A DNA stretch of 64,000 bases, from contig DATASQ010000003.1 in the NCBI GenBank assembly GCA_036269135.1, positions 44,712 through 108,711 of the forward strand, read 5' to 3'. Of the stretch, positions 26,543-34,237 are shown in pieces. The stretch comes from Palsa-343 sp036269135. Its GTDB lineage: Bacteria; Acidobacteriota; Terriglobia; Terriglobales; Acidobacteriaceae. Every line of letters begins with the position of its first letter. Position 1 is the stretch's first letter. The notes under the pieces were generated by a model. The model was not told the DNA's origin and did not search any database. It worked only from the letters and a program-made list of their open reading frames with translations. The translations under genes and the position numbers were made by a program.

Positions 26543-29500
26543 TCAGAACTCGATACGACCCAGCACCTGAATCGTCCTCGGTAGATTCTGATCGGTCGAA
26601 AAGCCAAACTCTCCATTCGACAGATCGCTCACCGGGGTGACAAGGTTCACGCGATTGAACAGGTTCATAAACTCTCCACGGACCTGAAATCCGCCCCCCT
26701 CGCCCAGGAAAGGAAGCTTGAAGAGCCGCTCAACGGAGAGATTTGTATTCGCCAGGCCCGGACCGTTATAGGTATTTCGTCCCAGGTTGCCTTCGGTCCC
26801 CAGTGCGGGCAGGGGAAACTGGCTGGGGGTGAAGACACCCTTGAGGAAGTCCGATCGACTGGTCTTGATCGTGCTGCCGAAGCTGGGAGCATTCGGCACG
26901 TCGTAGTCATACCCATCCGCATTGAAGTCGCCCGACGGATACGATGCGGACGTGTAGACCGTAAAAGGCTGGCCCGACTGGAGACCAATGACCGGAGAGA
27001 GTGTCCACCCGGATGTGATCCAGTGCTCAACGCCGTGCTGCAGGCCGGGAATGTTCCAAACGGCATCGATTGAAACGCGGTGGCGCGCATCGTAGTCGGA
27101 GCGGCCATAATTCCTTGCCGGATTATTGACGTCGATTACATTCTCGGCGCCGCCTACACCATTGTCATTGCTGCTGGTGTAATCCAGAGACTTTCCGTAG
27201 TTATAGATTGCATGCACCGACCACCCGCGCGAGAAGACCCTGGAGATCGCGAATGAGCCTACCTCTGCGTTGTCAATGCCAATACTCTGGCCATAGAGAA
27301 CCGGGCCAAAGCTGGCATTCAGACGCTGGAGGTTTCCGCTGTTCTGGATCAGGTCGCCCGCATACCGATTCGAGTCGGTTTGAAAATACAAATGCCTGCC
27401 AGCGGTGCCGAAGTAATCGACCTCCACAATGACGCTTTTCCCGACACTGCGCTGTACCCCGAGAGCCCAGTCCTGCACCAGCGGGGATACGAGATTTGGT
27501 TGAACGCCGCCGACTGCTGTCCTGGTGCCCACCAGGCCGCCATGGTTGTCGACCTGATACGCGATCCCGGGAGGCGGGGCGAATCCTGTAGCGCCATTGC
27601 TGCTCAACCCGTAGGAAAAGTTGGACAGGGTGGTGCCGGCGGTGAAGATGCTGATTGAGGGATCGGCAAACTGGGGCGAGTTGGTTCGAACATTGTCCAT
27701 GTAGGACAAGTCTCCGATCTTGTTATTGAAAACGCCCCAGCCGCCGTGTATGGAGGTCGTACCATTACCGAAAATGTCATAGGCGAAGCCGAGACGCGGA
27801 GCGAATCGCCACATGGCGTCCTCGGTTACCGGCCCGCTCGAGCCATGAATCAGCATGCTGCCGTTGGCGACCTGTTCTTCCTGGGTGGATCCGCTTCCCG
27901 GCGTAAACAGAGGAATCGGGCTGTTTCCGTAGGTGGCAGTAGCCAGGTGACCGTAGTAGTCCCAACGTATTCCGATGTTAAGGGTCAGCTTCTTGTTGAC
28001 CTTCCAGTCGTCCTGCACGAACGGAGAAGCCATCAGCATCAGCACGCGGGAGTAGAGGTTCTGGGCACTGCTGCCCGTCTGCACATTGACAATGGGGCCG
28101 CTCTGATAGTCCGGACGATCGACCGCGAAATCCACAATATTCGCGAAGTAGAACGTGGGCCGGTCCAGGCCCGCGGTGAAGTCATCGAGGTCCTGCTGTC
28201 GATCCACATCGATACCGACGCGAAGAGTATGGGCGCCGCGGACATAGGAGAGAACGTCGTGCCAGTTCCAGTTATTGTGGACCCAACCCGACGAGCCCCA
28301 TTGGCTGAATCCGTCGCCCAGCCCGCCCGGATAAGCGTTCGGCAGGGCGGGCAGATCACCGGGAGCAAGAGGCTGATCCCCATCCGCGCGAACGTACGCC
28401 ATGCTGGCTTCATTCAGCAGCCTGGTGGAGAACGTATGGATGTAATCGAACTTGTGATACCAGGTGGCGTTCGGACTTATATAGGCCAGCGCAGGCCGGG
28501 GATCCGCAACTCCACCCTGGGTGGTGCTGCGGAAGAGGCTATAGAAAAGTTTGTCATTGTCGCTGTTGAAATTGTGATCAATGCGAACGTGTCCCTGGAA
28601 GCCATTGTTGATGGGGGACTCATTGATGGAGACGTTCCCCAGGGCAACCAGGTTGCCGGGAATGTTTGCCGGCGGCGCGTAGGGACTGACCAGCGACTGC
28701 TCGATCTGACTAACAGTCTGGAATCCGCCCGTGGGTGTGCCGCCCGAAGGGGCTTCCTTAAAGAAAGCGGCGGCCAGGGAATTCGGATAATTCGATGCGA
28801 CATAGTCTGCGAATTGCGGCGTTTCCATGGTCTGCGTAAGAGTGACGCCCTGATCGCTCTTGCTCCAGAAGATCGAGCCGAAGAAGAAGGTCTTGTCTTT
28901 CCGGATCGGTCCCCCGAAGGAGCCTCCGAAATCATTGCGAAGATAGCGCGGGACCTTCGTCTGAAATTCAGTTCTGCCGGTGAGTGCGGAACTCGTGTAA
29001 AACTCCGACAGCGTGCCGTGGAATTGATTGGTTCCGGATTTGGTGAAGACTTCAATGAGAGCGCCGCTCTGCCGCCCCTTGTCCGCGGAGAAGACGTCGG
29101 TGCTGACTTTCATCTGTGCAACCGCAGCCGGCTCCGGCGTGACGTTGGTGATGCCGTCGCGGGAGTTGCCGTTGACGCTGGTGCCATCCACCTGGTATTC
29201 GTTGTCCTCCTGCCGTTGTCCGGCAGCAATGATCTGATAGCCCGGTTCGGCGTTGAAACTGTTCGTCCCCTGCGAACCTGAGCTGCTGGCTCCGCCGAAA
29301 GATCCACCCAGCCCGCTGACACCGGGAGCCAGGGTGGCCACGCTGGCATAGAGATCCTGGCCCACCAGCGGAGCGTTGGTCACCGTCTGCAGTTCGAGGG
29401 TTCGGCTGATCGTGCCGCTGGTCGTCTCTACTGACGCAGAGTTGGCCGTCACCTGGACGGTGGATTCGGCGGAGCCCACCACCAGCTGGGGATAGATCCT

Positions 29501-29827
29501 CCTGACATCCGCGCCCTCGACGATAATGTCGCGCTGCACCCAGGTATTGAATCCCGCTGCCGAAACCGAAGCCGTGTAGGTTCCAGGGGGAAGATGGAGA
29601 ATCTGTACGAATCCCTGCGCGTTCGCAACCGCAGTCTGCTGTACCTTGGTCAACTGGTTGGTGACGGTGACGTTGGCGGATGGAACCACCGCTCCGCTGG
29701 GATCGGTCACGGTGCCTTCCAGACCACTGCTGTATTGCGCCATGGCGGGCAGGCTCGCGGTGAGCAGCAACGCGGCAAGGCAGAATCTCCTTGCGGCGGC
29801 GTACATTGCGGAATCGTTCTGCCGCAT
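26543..29827 (-). CDS. TonB-dependent receptor, Oar-like (second copy)
   Basis: Outer-membrane receptor of 1094 residues. Signal peptide FCLAALLLTASLPAMAQ; carboxypeptidase-regulatory-like domain about 30-115 (SGLEGTVTDPSGAVVPSANV; LHLPPGTYTASVSAAGF); plug with GQRQEDNEYQVDGTSVNG; barrel ending TIQVLGRIEF with terminal Phe. It is shorter than the receptor at 10172 and clearly a different specificity. An open plus-strand frame covering 27746-29281 is its shadow. A LacI-type palindrome lies 64 bp upstream (29891-29902). Substrate unknown, but the neighbouring glycosidase-like gene suggests a glycan. Confidence 0.92.
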   Translation of the reverse strand: MRQNDSAMYAAARRFCLAALLLTASLPAMAQYSSGLEGTVTDPSGAVVPSANVTVTNQLTKVQQTAVANAQGFVQILHLPPGTYTASVSAAGFNTWVQRDIIVEGADVRRIYPQLVVGSAESTVQVTANSASVETTSGTISRTLELQTVTNAPLVGQDLYASVATLAPGVSGLGGSFGGASSSGSQGTNSFNAEPGYQIIAAGQRQEDNEYQVDGTSVNGNSRDGITNVTPEPAAVAQMKVSTDVFSADKGRQSGALIEVFTKSGTNQFHGTLSEFYTSSALTGRTEFQTKVPRYLRNDFGGSFGGPIRKDKTFFFGSIFWSKSDQGVTLTQTMETPQFADYVASNYPNSLAAAFFKEAPSGGTPTGGFQTVSQIEQSLVSPYAPPANIPGNLVALGNVSINESPINNGFQGHVRIDHNFNSDNDKLFYSLFRSTTQGGVADPRPALAYISPNATWYHKFDYIHTFSTRLLNEASMAYVRADGDQPLAPGDLPALPNAYPGGLGDGFSQWGSSGWVHNNWNWHDVLSYVRGAHTLRVGIDVDRQQDLDDFTAGLDRPTFYFANIVDFAVDRPDYQSGPIVNVQTGSSAQNLYSRVLMLMASPFVQDDWKVNKKLTLNIGIRWDYYGHLATATYGNSPIPLFTPGSGSTQEEQVANGSMLIHGSSGPVTEDAMWRFAPRLGFAYDIFGNGTTSIHGGWGVFNNKIGDLSYMDNVRTNSPQFADPSISIFTAGTTLSNFSYGLSSNGATGFAPPPGIAYQVDNHGGLVGTRTAVGGVQPNLVSPLVQDWALGVQRSVGKSVIVEVDYFGTAGRHLYFQTDSNRYAGDLIQNSGNLQRLNASFGPVLYGQSIGIDNAEVGSFAISRVFSRGWSVHAIYNYGKSLDYTSSNDNGVGGAENVIDVNNPARNYGRSDYDARHRVSIDAVWNIPGLQHGVEHWITSGWTLSPVIGLQSGQPFTVYTSASYPSGDFNADGYDYDVPNAPSFGSTIKTSRSDFLKGVFTPSQFPLPALGTEGNLGRNTYNGPGLANTNLSVERLFKLPFLGEGGGFQVRGEFMNLFNRVNLVTPVSDLSNGEFGFSTDQNLPRTIQVLGRIEF

Positions 29828-29890
29828 GTCAGGCCTCCGAGAAAAGAAATCGACGTGGGCAGTTGAGACGTCTGTTTTTCAGACTTCCGA

Positions 29891-29902
29891 TGAAACCTTT
29901 CA
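29891..29902. promoter_or_regulatory. Putative LacI-type operator before TonB receptor
   Basis: TGAAACCTTTCA has perfect 5-bp arms (TGAAA / TTTCA) around CC. It lies 64 bp upstream of the receptor start and resembles the palindrome at 32573-32586 before the SUMF1-fusion gene. Confidence 0.45.
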
Positions 29903-30153
29903 AAACTGTCCGCCCGCAATCCTAAAGCGACTGCGTGATTTTTGTCAACACTTACCTCTGACCGATCTCACGCGCTGCCAGACCCAATCAAACTCTGATC
30001 GGAGTTACTCGCGACCGGCCATCCCGGCATGGAAATTCTTCGCGTTGCTCAGCTTGTCAGCCTCTCAGTGCGCGAAGCGTCCAGCTACAATCGTGGACGC
30101 TCAAAGTGCTGAGTCTCTTCGGGGCCTCGCGACAGATTCCTTCAAGAGACGAG

Positions 30154-30207
30154 GATCGCGGAGAACCGCACCGGGATTGTCAACCGTCCCGCAGTTTCTC
30201 CGCGATC
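30154..30207 (-). terminator. Long hairpin after SUMF1-fusion gene
   Basis: GATCGCGGAGAA (30154-30165) and TTCTCCGCGATC (30196-30207) form a perfect 12-bp stem with a 30-base loop, 24 bases past the stop codon of the leftward gene. The T-tract is weak, so it may terminate transcription or protect the 3' end. Confidence 0.5.
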
Positions 30208-30230
30208 GAGGATGAAGGTGCGCTCAGTGT

Positions 30231-32438
30231 TTAATGGGCAGCATCCCGCACGCAGCGAAAGCCGAGGGTACCCGAGCGGTCGTAGCTGGGCGCCATCAGC
30301 AGATATTTGCTGTGCTCGTCGTTCCTGTACGCCTGCGGGAAATACCAGACCGAGCCCTGCGCCTGGTAATAGCTCCCGCCGCGCAAAACCGCGGCCCGCG
30401 TGTGCTCGTCTTCGAAAACATTCGTCCACTGCCACACGTTGCCCACCATATCCAGCACTCCGAAGGGGCTGGCTCCGCCCGGCTGTGCGTCGACATCGGC
30501 CGGCCCGGTCAGCGCGCGTCCTTTTTCCGGCTGCGGCACATCCGCCGGATTCCAGGTGTTGCCCCACGGGTACAGGCGCGTCTCGTCGCCACCCTGCGCG
30601 GCGTATTGCCACTCCCATTCGTTGGGCAACCGTTTACCGGCCCACTTCGCATAGGCCTCGGCATCTTCCCGTGACACCCAGGTCACCGGCTTGTTGCCCC
30701 AGCCATCCGGATAGGTTCCATTTTTCCAGTCTTTCAGGAAGTCGTAATCATCCGCGGGATGATAGTGCGTGGCATCGAGGAACTTCCTGTACTCGGCATT
30801 GGTCACCGGATACTTATCCATGTAGAAGGTATCGATGTGCATCTTGTGTTCGTGATAGCGCCGCGGCGAGTTCTCCCACGGATACTGCACGTCGGTGCCG
30901 ATATCGTTCGAACCTTCGATCTCCGTGCCCTCCACCCTGAACACATAGTCACCGCCGGGGATCTTCACCATGCCTGCAGGCATGGTGTCGGCCGGCGCCG
31001 TCTTCGCAATTGCCTCAATGTGCTGCGGGAGCACCTTCCATGTGTCAGGATATGAAGACAGGGGACGCTCCGTCATCGCTTTCATGCGCGACAGAAAAGC
31101 CTCGAGCCTGGCATCCGGTACGCCGTGCAGCGCCAGCACCGCGCCATAGCCGTGCGCTTCCATCGGGAAGGTGAGGACATCATTGTTGCCCCGGCGTTCC
31201 GGCTTCAGCTCCACGCCGTGATACAGGTCGAAGTAGCGCACGCCGTCTTCCGCGGGGGTGATCATCTCCTCGCCGCTCACCTCGTACTCGTTGCGATTGA
31301 CGATCGTCCACAATGTGCGGTCGCCCATCGGCCAGCGGCTGGCGAAGACGCCATACAGTTCCATCGGATAAAACGGTTGCCAGCCTGGGCTCTCGAAGAA
31401 CGGCGCTGCCTCCCGCTCGATCGAAGCAACGCGGCGGGTTGCTTCTCCATCGCGCGGAGTAATGCCGTTCCAGATGCCCCAGACGTTTTCCCAGCTCTCC
31501 CAGCCTTCGCCGTTGAAGAGCGCATACTGCAGATCGTCTGTCTTGCTGCGGTTCCAGCGGTCGGAAATGTTGACTTCGTGCTCGGGTTCCAGCCAGCGAT
31601 AACGATCCACCGTCGGCACAAAATCGAACTTGTAATACGCCCAGCCCAGCACATCCCACCGGTCCGCTTCATCGGCCGGGCCCCCCTCCGGCTCAAATGC
31701 CAGGGGATGCCCCGACTGTACCGCCGCCAGCGAGAACGCCAGCGGCACGCCCTGCTGCGTATCCCCGTTCACTCCGTCCGCATCGATCTCCTTCATCTCT
31801 TTTGCGATCGCGTCGGGCCACGGTTGCTCCGGCTCATGCGTTCCCTGGTCCCACATCATCATCGGAAACAGCACCCGCACCCCGTGGCGATGGAACTCCT
31901 CGACCACCTGGCGAACGCCGGCATAGCCGCCCGGCATCGACTCCACCATCTGCAGCTGGTTGCGCGCGTCGATGCCCATGTTCGGATACGTCGCCCAGAT
32001 CAGCACCGCATCGATCCCGCCGTAGCGCTGCGTCACGTCATTCAGATACTTATCCACCGTGTACTGCTTCGTTGCCGGATCGTAGAAATAGCGGTCCTGC
32101 ACCATCATCTGCGGCTGCATGAAATCCGAATGGATCCACTGCAGCTGCGGGAACTGATAGAAGTCGGGGACTCCGGGGAGCGTCTCCGGCGTGAGCCCCT
32201 GGCGAATGCGGCGCTCGAAGCGCCAGTGCTGAACGGCCTTCTGCCAGTTCGCGTAGTCCTCGGAAGTGCACGGCCCGCTCTGCCTGCCCTCCCACGCGGC
32301 TCCATGCACGAGGCACGACGGCGGGGAAATCTGCTCACCTTGCGGACGAACATTCTCCTGCGCGAATGCAGAAATCGCGAGTCCCGAGGCGATGAGAACG
32401 GCGCCCAACGCAGCCGTGGTCTGAATCTTGCCTGCCAT
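30231..32438 (-). CDS. Secreted fusion of a glycosidase-like barrel domain and a SUMF1/FGE-sulfatase-like domain
   Basis: 735 residues with a signal peptide (ALGAVLIASGLAISAFAQ). Residues about 80-430 resemble a TIM-barrel glycosidase (GGIDAVLIWATYPNMGIDARNQ; VEEFHRHGVRVLFPMMMWDQGT; DADGVNGDT). From about 485 a SUMF1-type domain begins (GMVKIPGGDYVF, DKYPVTNAEYRKFLDAT, WAGKRLPNEWEWQYAAQGG, LYPWGNTWNPAD, GVLDMVGNVWQWT, LRGGSYY, TLGFRCVRD). In formylglycine-generating enzymes this fold modifies sulfatases, but most secreted bacterial members lack the catalytic cysteines and bind ligands. I see no typical catalytic pair here, so a sugar-binding accessory role is more likely. A 14-bp LacI-type palindrome lies 135 bp upstream. 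Confidence 0.78.
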   Translation of the reverse strand: MAGKIQTTAALGAVLIASGLAISAFAQENVRPQGEQISPPSCLVHGAAWEGRQSGPCTSEDYANWQKAVQHWRFERRIRQGLTPETLPGVPDFYQFPQLQWIHSDFMQPQMMVQDRYFYDPATKQYTVDKYLNDVTQRYGGIDAVLIWATYPNMGIDARNQLQMVESMPGGYAGVRQVVEEFHRHGVRVLFPMMMWDQGTHEPEQPWPDAIAKEMKEIDADGVNGDTQQGVPLAFSLAAVQSGHPLAFEPEGGPADEADRWDVLGWAYYKFDFVPTVDRYRWLEPEHEVNISDRWNRSKTDDLQYALFNGEGWESWENVWGIWNGITPRDGEATRRVASIEREAAPFFESPGWQPFYPMELYGVFASRWPMGDRTLWTIVNRNEYEVSGEEMITPAEDGVRYFDLYHGVELKPERRGNNDVLTFPMEAHGYGAVLALHGVPDARLEAFLSRMKAMTERPLSSYPDTWKVLPQHIEAIAKTAPADTMPAGMVKIPGGDYVFRVEGTEIEGSNDIGTDVQYPWENSPRRYHEHKMHIDTFYMDKYPVTNAEYRKFLDATHYHPADDYDFLKDWKNGTYPDGWGNKPVTWVSREDAEAYAKWAGKRLPNEWEWQYAAQGGDETRLYPWGNTWNPADVPQPEKGRALTGPADVDAQPGGASPFGVLDMVGNVWQWTNVFEDEHTRAAVLRGGSYYQAQGSVWYFPQAYRNDEHSKYLLMAPSYDRSGTLGFRCVRDAAH

Positions 32439-32572
32439 GATTGTGATTCCTCCCTGTTGCGCTGTCGCCTGCGCTCTGTACCGACCGAAGGACGCTCTGG
32501 TCCAGGTCCCTGTTCAACGGCTGCAGCAGTCGCGACAAATCGGCGGCGCCTGCGCCTGAGTCTCTGCAGATT

Positions 32573-32586
32573 CTGAAAGCTTTCAG
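32573..32586. promoter_or_regulatory. LacI-type operator palindrome
   Basis: CTGAAAGCTTTCAG is a perfect 14-bp palindrome close to the general LacI-family operator form (TGAAAGC-GCTTTCA). It is 135 bp before the SUMF1-fusion start. The related TGAAACCTTTCA lies before the nearby TonB receptor. Confidence 0.55.
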
Positions 32587-32778
32587 TGGTCCGACCCAAC
32601 GGAGCATAAGACCCGGCAACGCGAGTGTCAAGCCGCCCCGGCAGGATTCCTGAGAAAGCAGAGAGAACTTCGGATTTCGCGGGATCATTCCGGGCTCGAC
32701 CGGAGCAACGAATGGCGACCGCCGGTATCCACGGCAGGGTTCAACAACGCGGCCTTCAGGTTTAACTCGTCCAATGTA

Positions 32779-32809
32779 TACAGCGCAACTGTACAGACAA
32801 ACTGTATAG
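32779..32809. promoter_or_regulatory. Stacked MarR-type operator
   Basis: TACAG (32779-32783), CTGTACAG (32789-32796) and CTGTATAG (32802-32809) alternate with 5-base spacers. This gives two overlapping inverted repeats TACAG-N5-CTGTA that share the central CTGTACAG. The array ends 8 bases before the marR start codon, so a bound dimer pair would block transcription and translation of marR. Confidence 0.6.
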
Positions 32810-32817
32810 ATGTAATA

Positions 32818-33279
32818 ATGAAGTCCGTGAGCAATCGAACCATTCTCTCCCGGGCCGAGCGGGCCGCGAGCCTTGCGGTGGAACTCAGGGCGGTCATCGG
32901 CAAGCTCAAGCGCAAGCTGCGCGAGCAGGGTGGGCGAGCCGATCTCACGCCTTCGCAGGTTTCCGTTCTGCTTCGCCTTGAGATGGAGGGCCCTGCGGCT
33001 GTATCGACGCTGGCTCGAAGCGAGGGCATGCGCCCTCAGTCGATGAGCACGATCATCGGCTCCCTGCAGCAAGCGGGATTAGTGGGCGGCTCTCCAGACC
33101 CCAGCGACGGCCGCCAGATCCTGATCTCGCTCTCTCGTAAATGCCAGCGGCTGCTGAGGGAAGGCCGCGCCGCGCGCCAGGACTGGCTGACCACCACAAT
33201 TGAGCGGAAGCTCTCCTCTCGGGATCAGGAAAAGCTCGCTGTCGCCGTCGCACTGCTTACCCGGCTGATCGAGGACTGA
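32818..33279 (+). CDS. MarR-family transcriptional regulator
   Basis: 153-residue winged-helix repressor: LTPSQVSVLLRLEMEGPAAVSTLARSEGMRPQSMSTIIGSLQQAGLV is recognition helix context and DPSDGRQILISLS is the wing. No Shine-Dalgarno sequence precedes ATG 32818 (GTAATA), so its mRNA may be leaderless. The stacked palindromes just upstream point to autorepression. It heads an operon with an isochorismatase-like hydrolase, a small membrane protein and an MFS exporter, a common arrangement in which the regulator senses a phenolic or drug-like compound that the exporter removes. Confidence 0.9.
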   Translation: MKSVSNRTILSRAERAASLAVELRAVIGKLKRKLREQGGRADLTPSQVSVLLRLEMEGPAAVSTLARSEGMRPQSMSTIIGSLQQAGLVGGSPDPSDGRQILISLSRKCQRLLREGRAARQDWLTTTIERKLSSRDQEKLAVAVALLTRLIED

Positions 33280-33341
33280 TCTCGTCCCTGCGACGCTCGA
33301 AGCTCATTGCGATAACCCTATAGACCAGGAGGACGAAAGGA

Positions 33342-33905
33342 ATGCCGCTTACCGCCGTGGATCCACGAACCGCACTCATCGTCGTTGATCTTCAGAAGGG
33401 AATTATCCTGTCACCCTTCATCCATCCGATCGACGGGGTTATCGAACGCAACCAGGCGTTGCTCGATGCTTTTCGCAGGCGCGATCTTCCGGTCGTCCTG
33501 GTCAATGTGGACGGAGGTGCACCGGGGCGAACGGAACAGCCGCGCCGGCATGCAACGCTGCCCGAAGGCTTCAGCGAACTGATCCCCGAACTGGATCGGC
33601 AGTTCGGCGACATCCAGGTAACGAAGAAAACATGGGGCGCATTTGCGAGCACCGATCTTGAGGCGCAGTTAAAGGCACGCGGCATAACTCAGGTGGTGGT
33701 CACGGGCGTGGCCACCGGTACCGGCGTGGAAGCAACCGCGCGGCAGGCGTACGAGGCAGGGTTCAATGTCACCCTGGCTATCGACGCTATGACCGACCTG
33801 CGGCCTCACGCCCATGAGTACAGCCTGGCCCACGTCTTTCCCCGGATCGGAGAGGCTGGCTCCATCCAGGATGTTCTTGATTTGCTGACAGCGAGGAGCG
33901 CATAA
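33342..33905 (+). CDS. Isochorismatase-superfamily hydrolase lacking the usual nucleophilic Cys
   Basis: 187 residues. The core is clear: ALIVVDLQKGI with the catalytic Asp, TKKTWGAFASTDLEAQL with the Lys, and GVATGTGVEATARQAYEAGF. In cysteine hydrolases of this superfamily (nicotinamidase-like) the third motif reads GVAT-x-x-C; here Gly replaces Cys, as in true isochorismatases of the EntB type, so a hydrolysis without a covalent thioester is expected. The gene follows marR with an AGGAGGACGAAAGG ribosome site and is in the marR operon. Substrate unknown. Confidence 0.88.
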   Translation: MPLTAVDPRTALIVVDLQKGIILSPFIHPIDGVIERNQALLDAFRRRDLPVVLVNVDGGAPGRTEQPRRHATLPEGFSELIPELDRQFGDIQVTKKTWGAFASTDLEAQLKARGITQVVVTGVATGTGVEATARQAYEAGFNVTLAIDAMTDLRPHAHEYSLAHVFPRIGEAGSIQDVLDLLTARSA

Positions 33906-33907
33906 CT

Positions 33908-34237
33908 ATGACCTGGTCCTACCTTGTTTCGTATTTCTTTGGCGGGGCCTTCCTGGCGAACGCCGTTCCGCATTTTGTCAGCGGCATGATGGGACGAGCG
34001 TTCCAAAGTCCCTTTGCCAAACCTCCCGGGGAAGGGCTCTCGTCCTCCACGGTGAATGTTATGTGGGGTTTCTTCAATATGGTTGTCAGTTATCTACTGT
34101 TAGTCCGCGTCGGTAACTGCGACTTACGATCGACGCGGGACGTTCTTGCTCTCGCGGCGGGCGTACTGCTCATGGGCGTTCTGATGGCGCGGCAGTTCGG
34201 CCGGTTCCATGGAGGCAATGCGCCGGAACGTTCATGA
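33908..34237 (+). CDS. Small membrane protein of unknown function
   Basis: 109 residues with three likely membrane segments (YLVSYFFGGAFLANAVPHFVSG; MWGFFNMVVSYLLLV; VLALAAGVLLMGVLMA). It begins 3 bp after the isochorismatase-like stop and its own stop overlaps the ATG of the MFS gene, so it is translationally coupled to both. I do not recognise a family. A helper for the exporter is possible. Confidence 0.78.
   Translation: MTWSYLVSYFFGGAFLANAVPHFVSGMMGRAFQSPFAKPPGEGLSSSTVNVMWGFFNMVVSYLLLVRVGNCDLRSTRDVLALAAGVLLMGVLMARQFGRFHGGNAPERS

Larger units (their letters stand above)
29828..30230. other. Intergenic region upstream of second TonB receptor
   Basis: No gene is apparent. It contains the operator-like palindrome at 29891-29902 and the long hairpin at 30154-30207. 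The receptor and the upstream SUMF1-fusion gene are therefore probably separate transcripts. Confidence 0.6.
32439..32817. other. Divergent intergenic region, SUMF1-fusion gene and marR
   Basis: The left half serves the leftward gene and contains the palindrome at 32573-32586. The right end holds the MarR operator array just before the marR start. I see no gene inside. Confidence 0.6.

Noticed and set aside
27746..29281. 511-codon plus-strand frame over the second TonB receptor
   Set aside because: No domain or ribosome site; mirror of a well-supported receptor gene.
31125..32576. 483-codon plus-strand frame over the SUMF1 fusion
   Set aside because: His/Arg-rich shadow of a gene with clear SUMF1 motifs.
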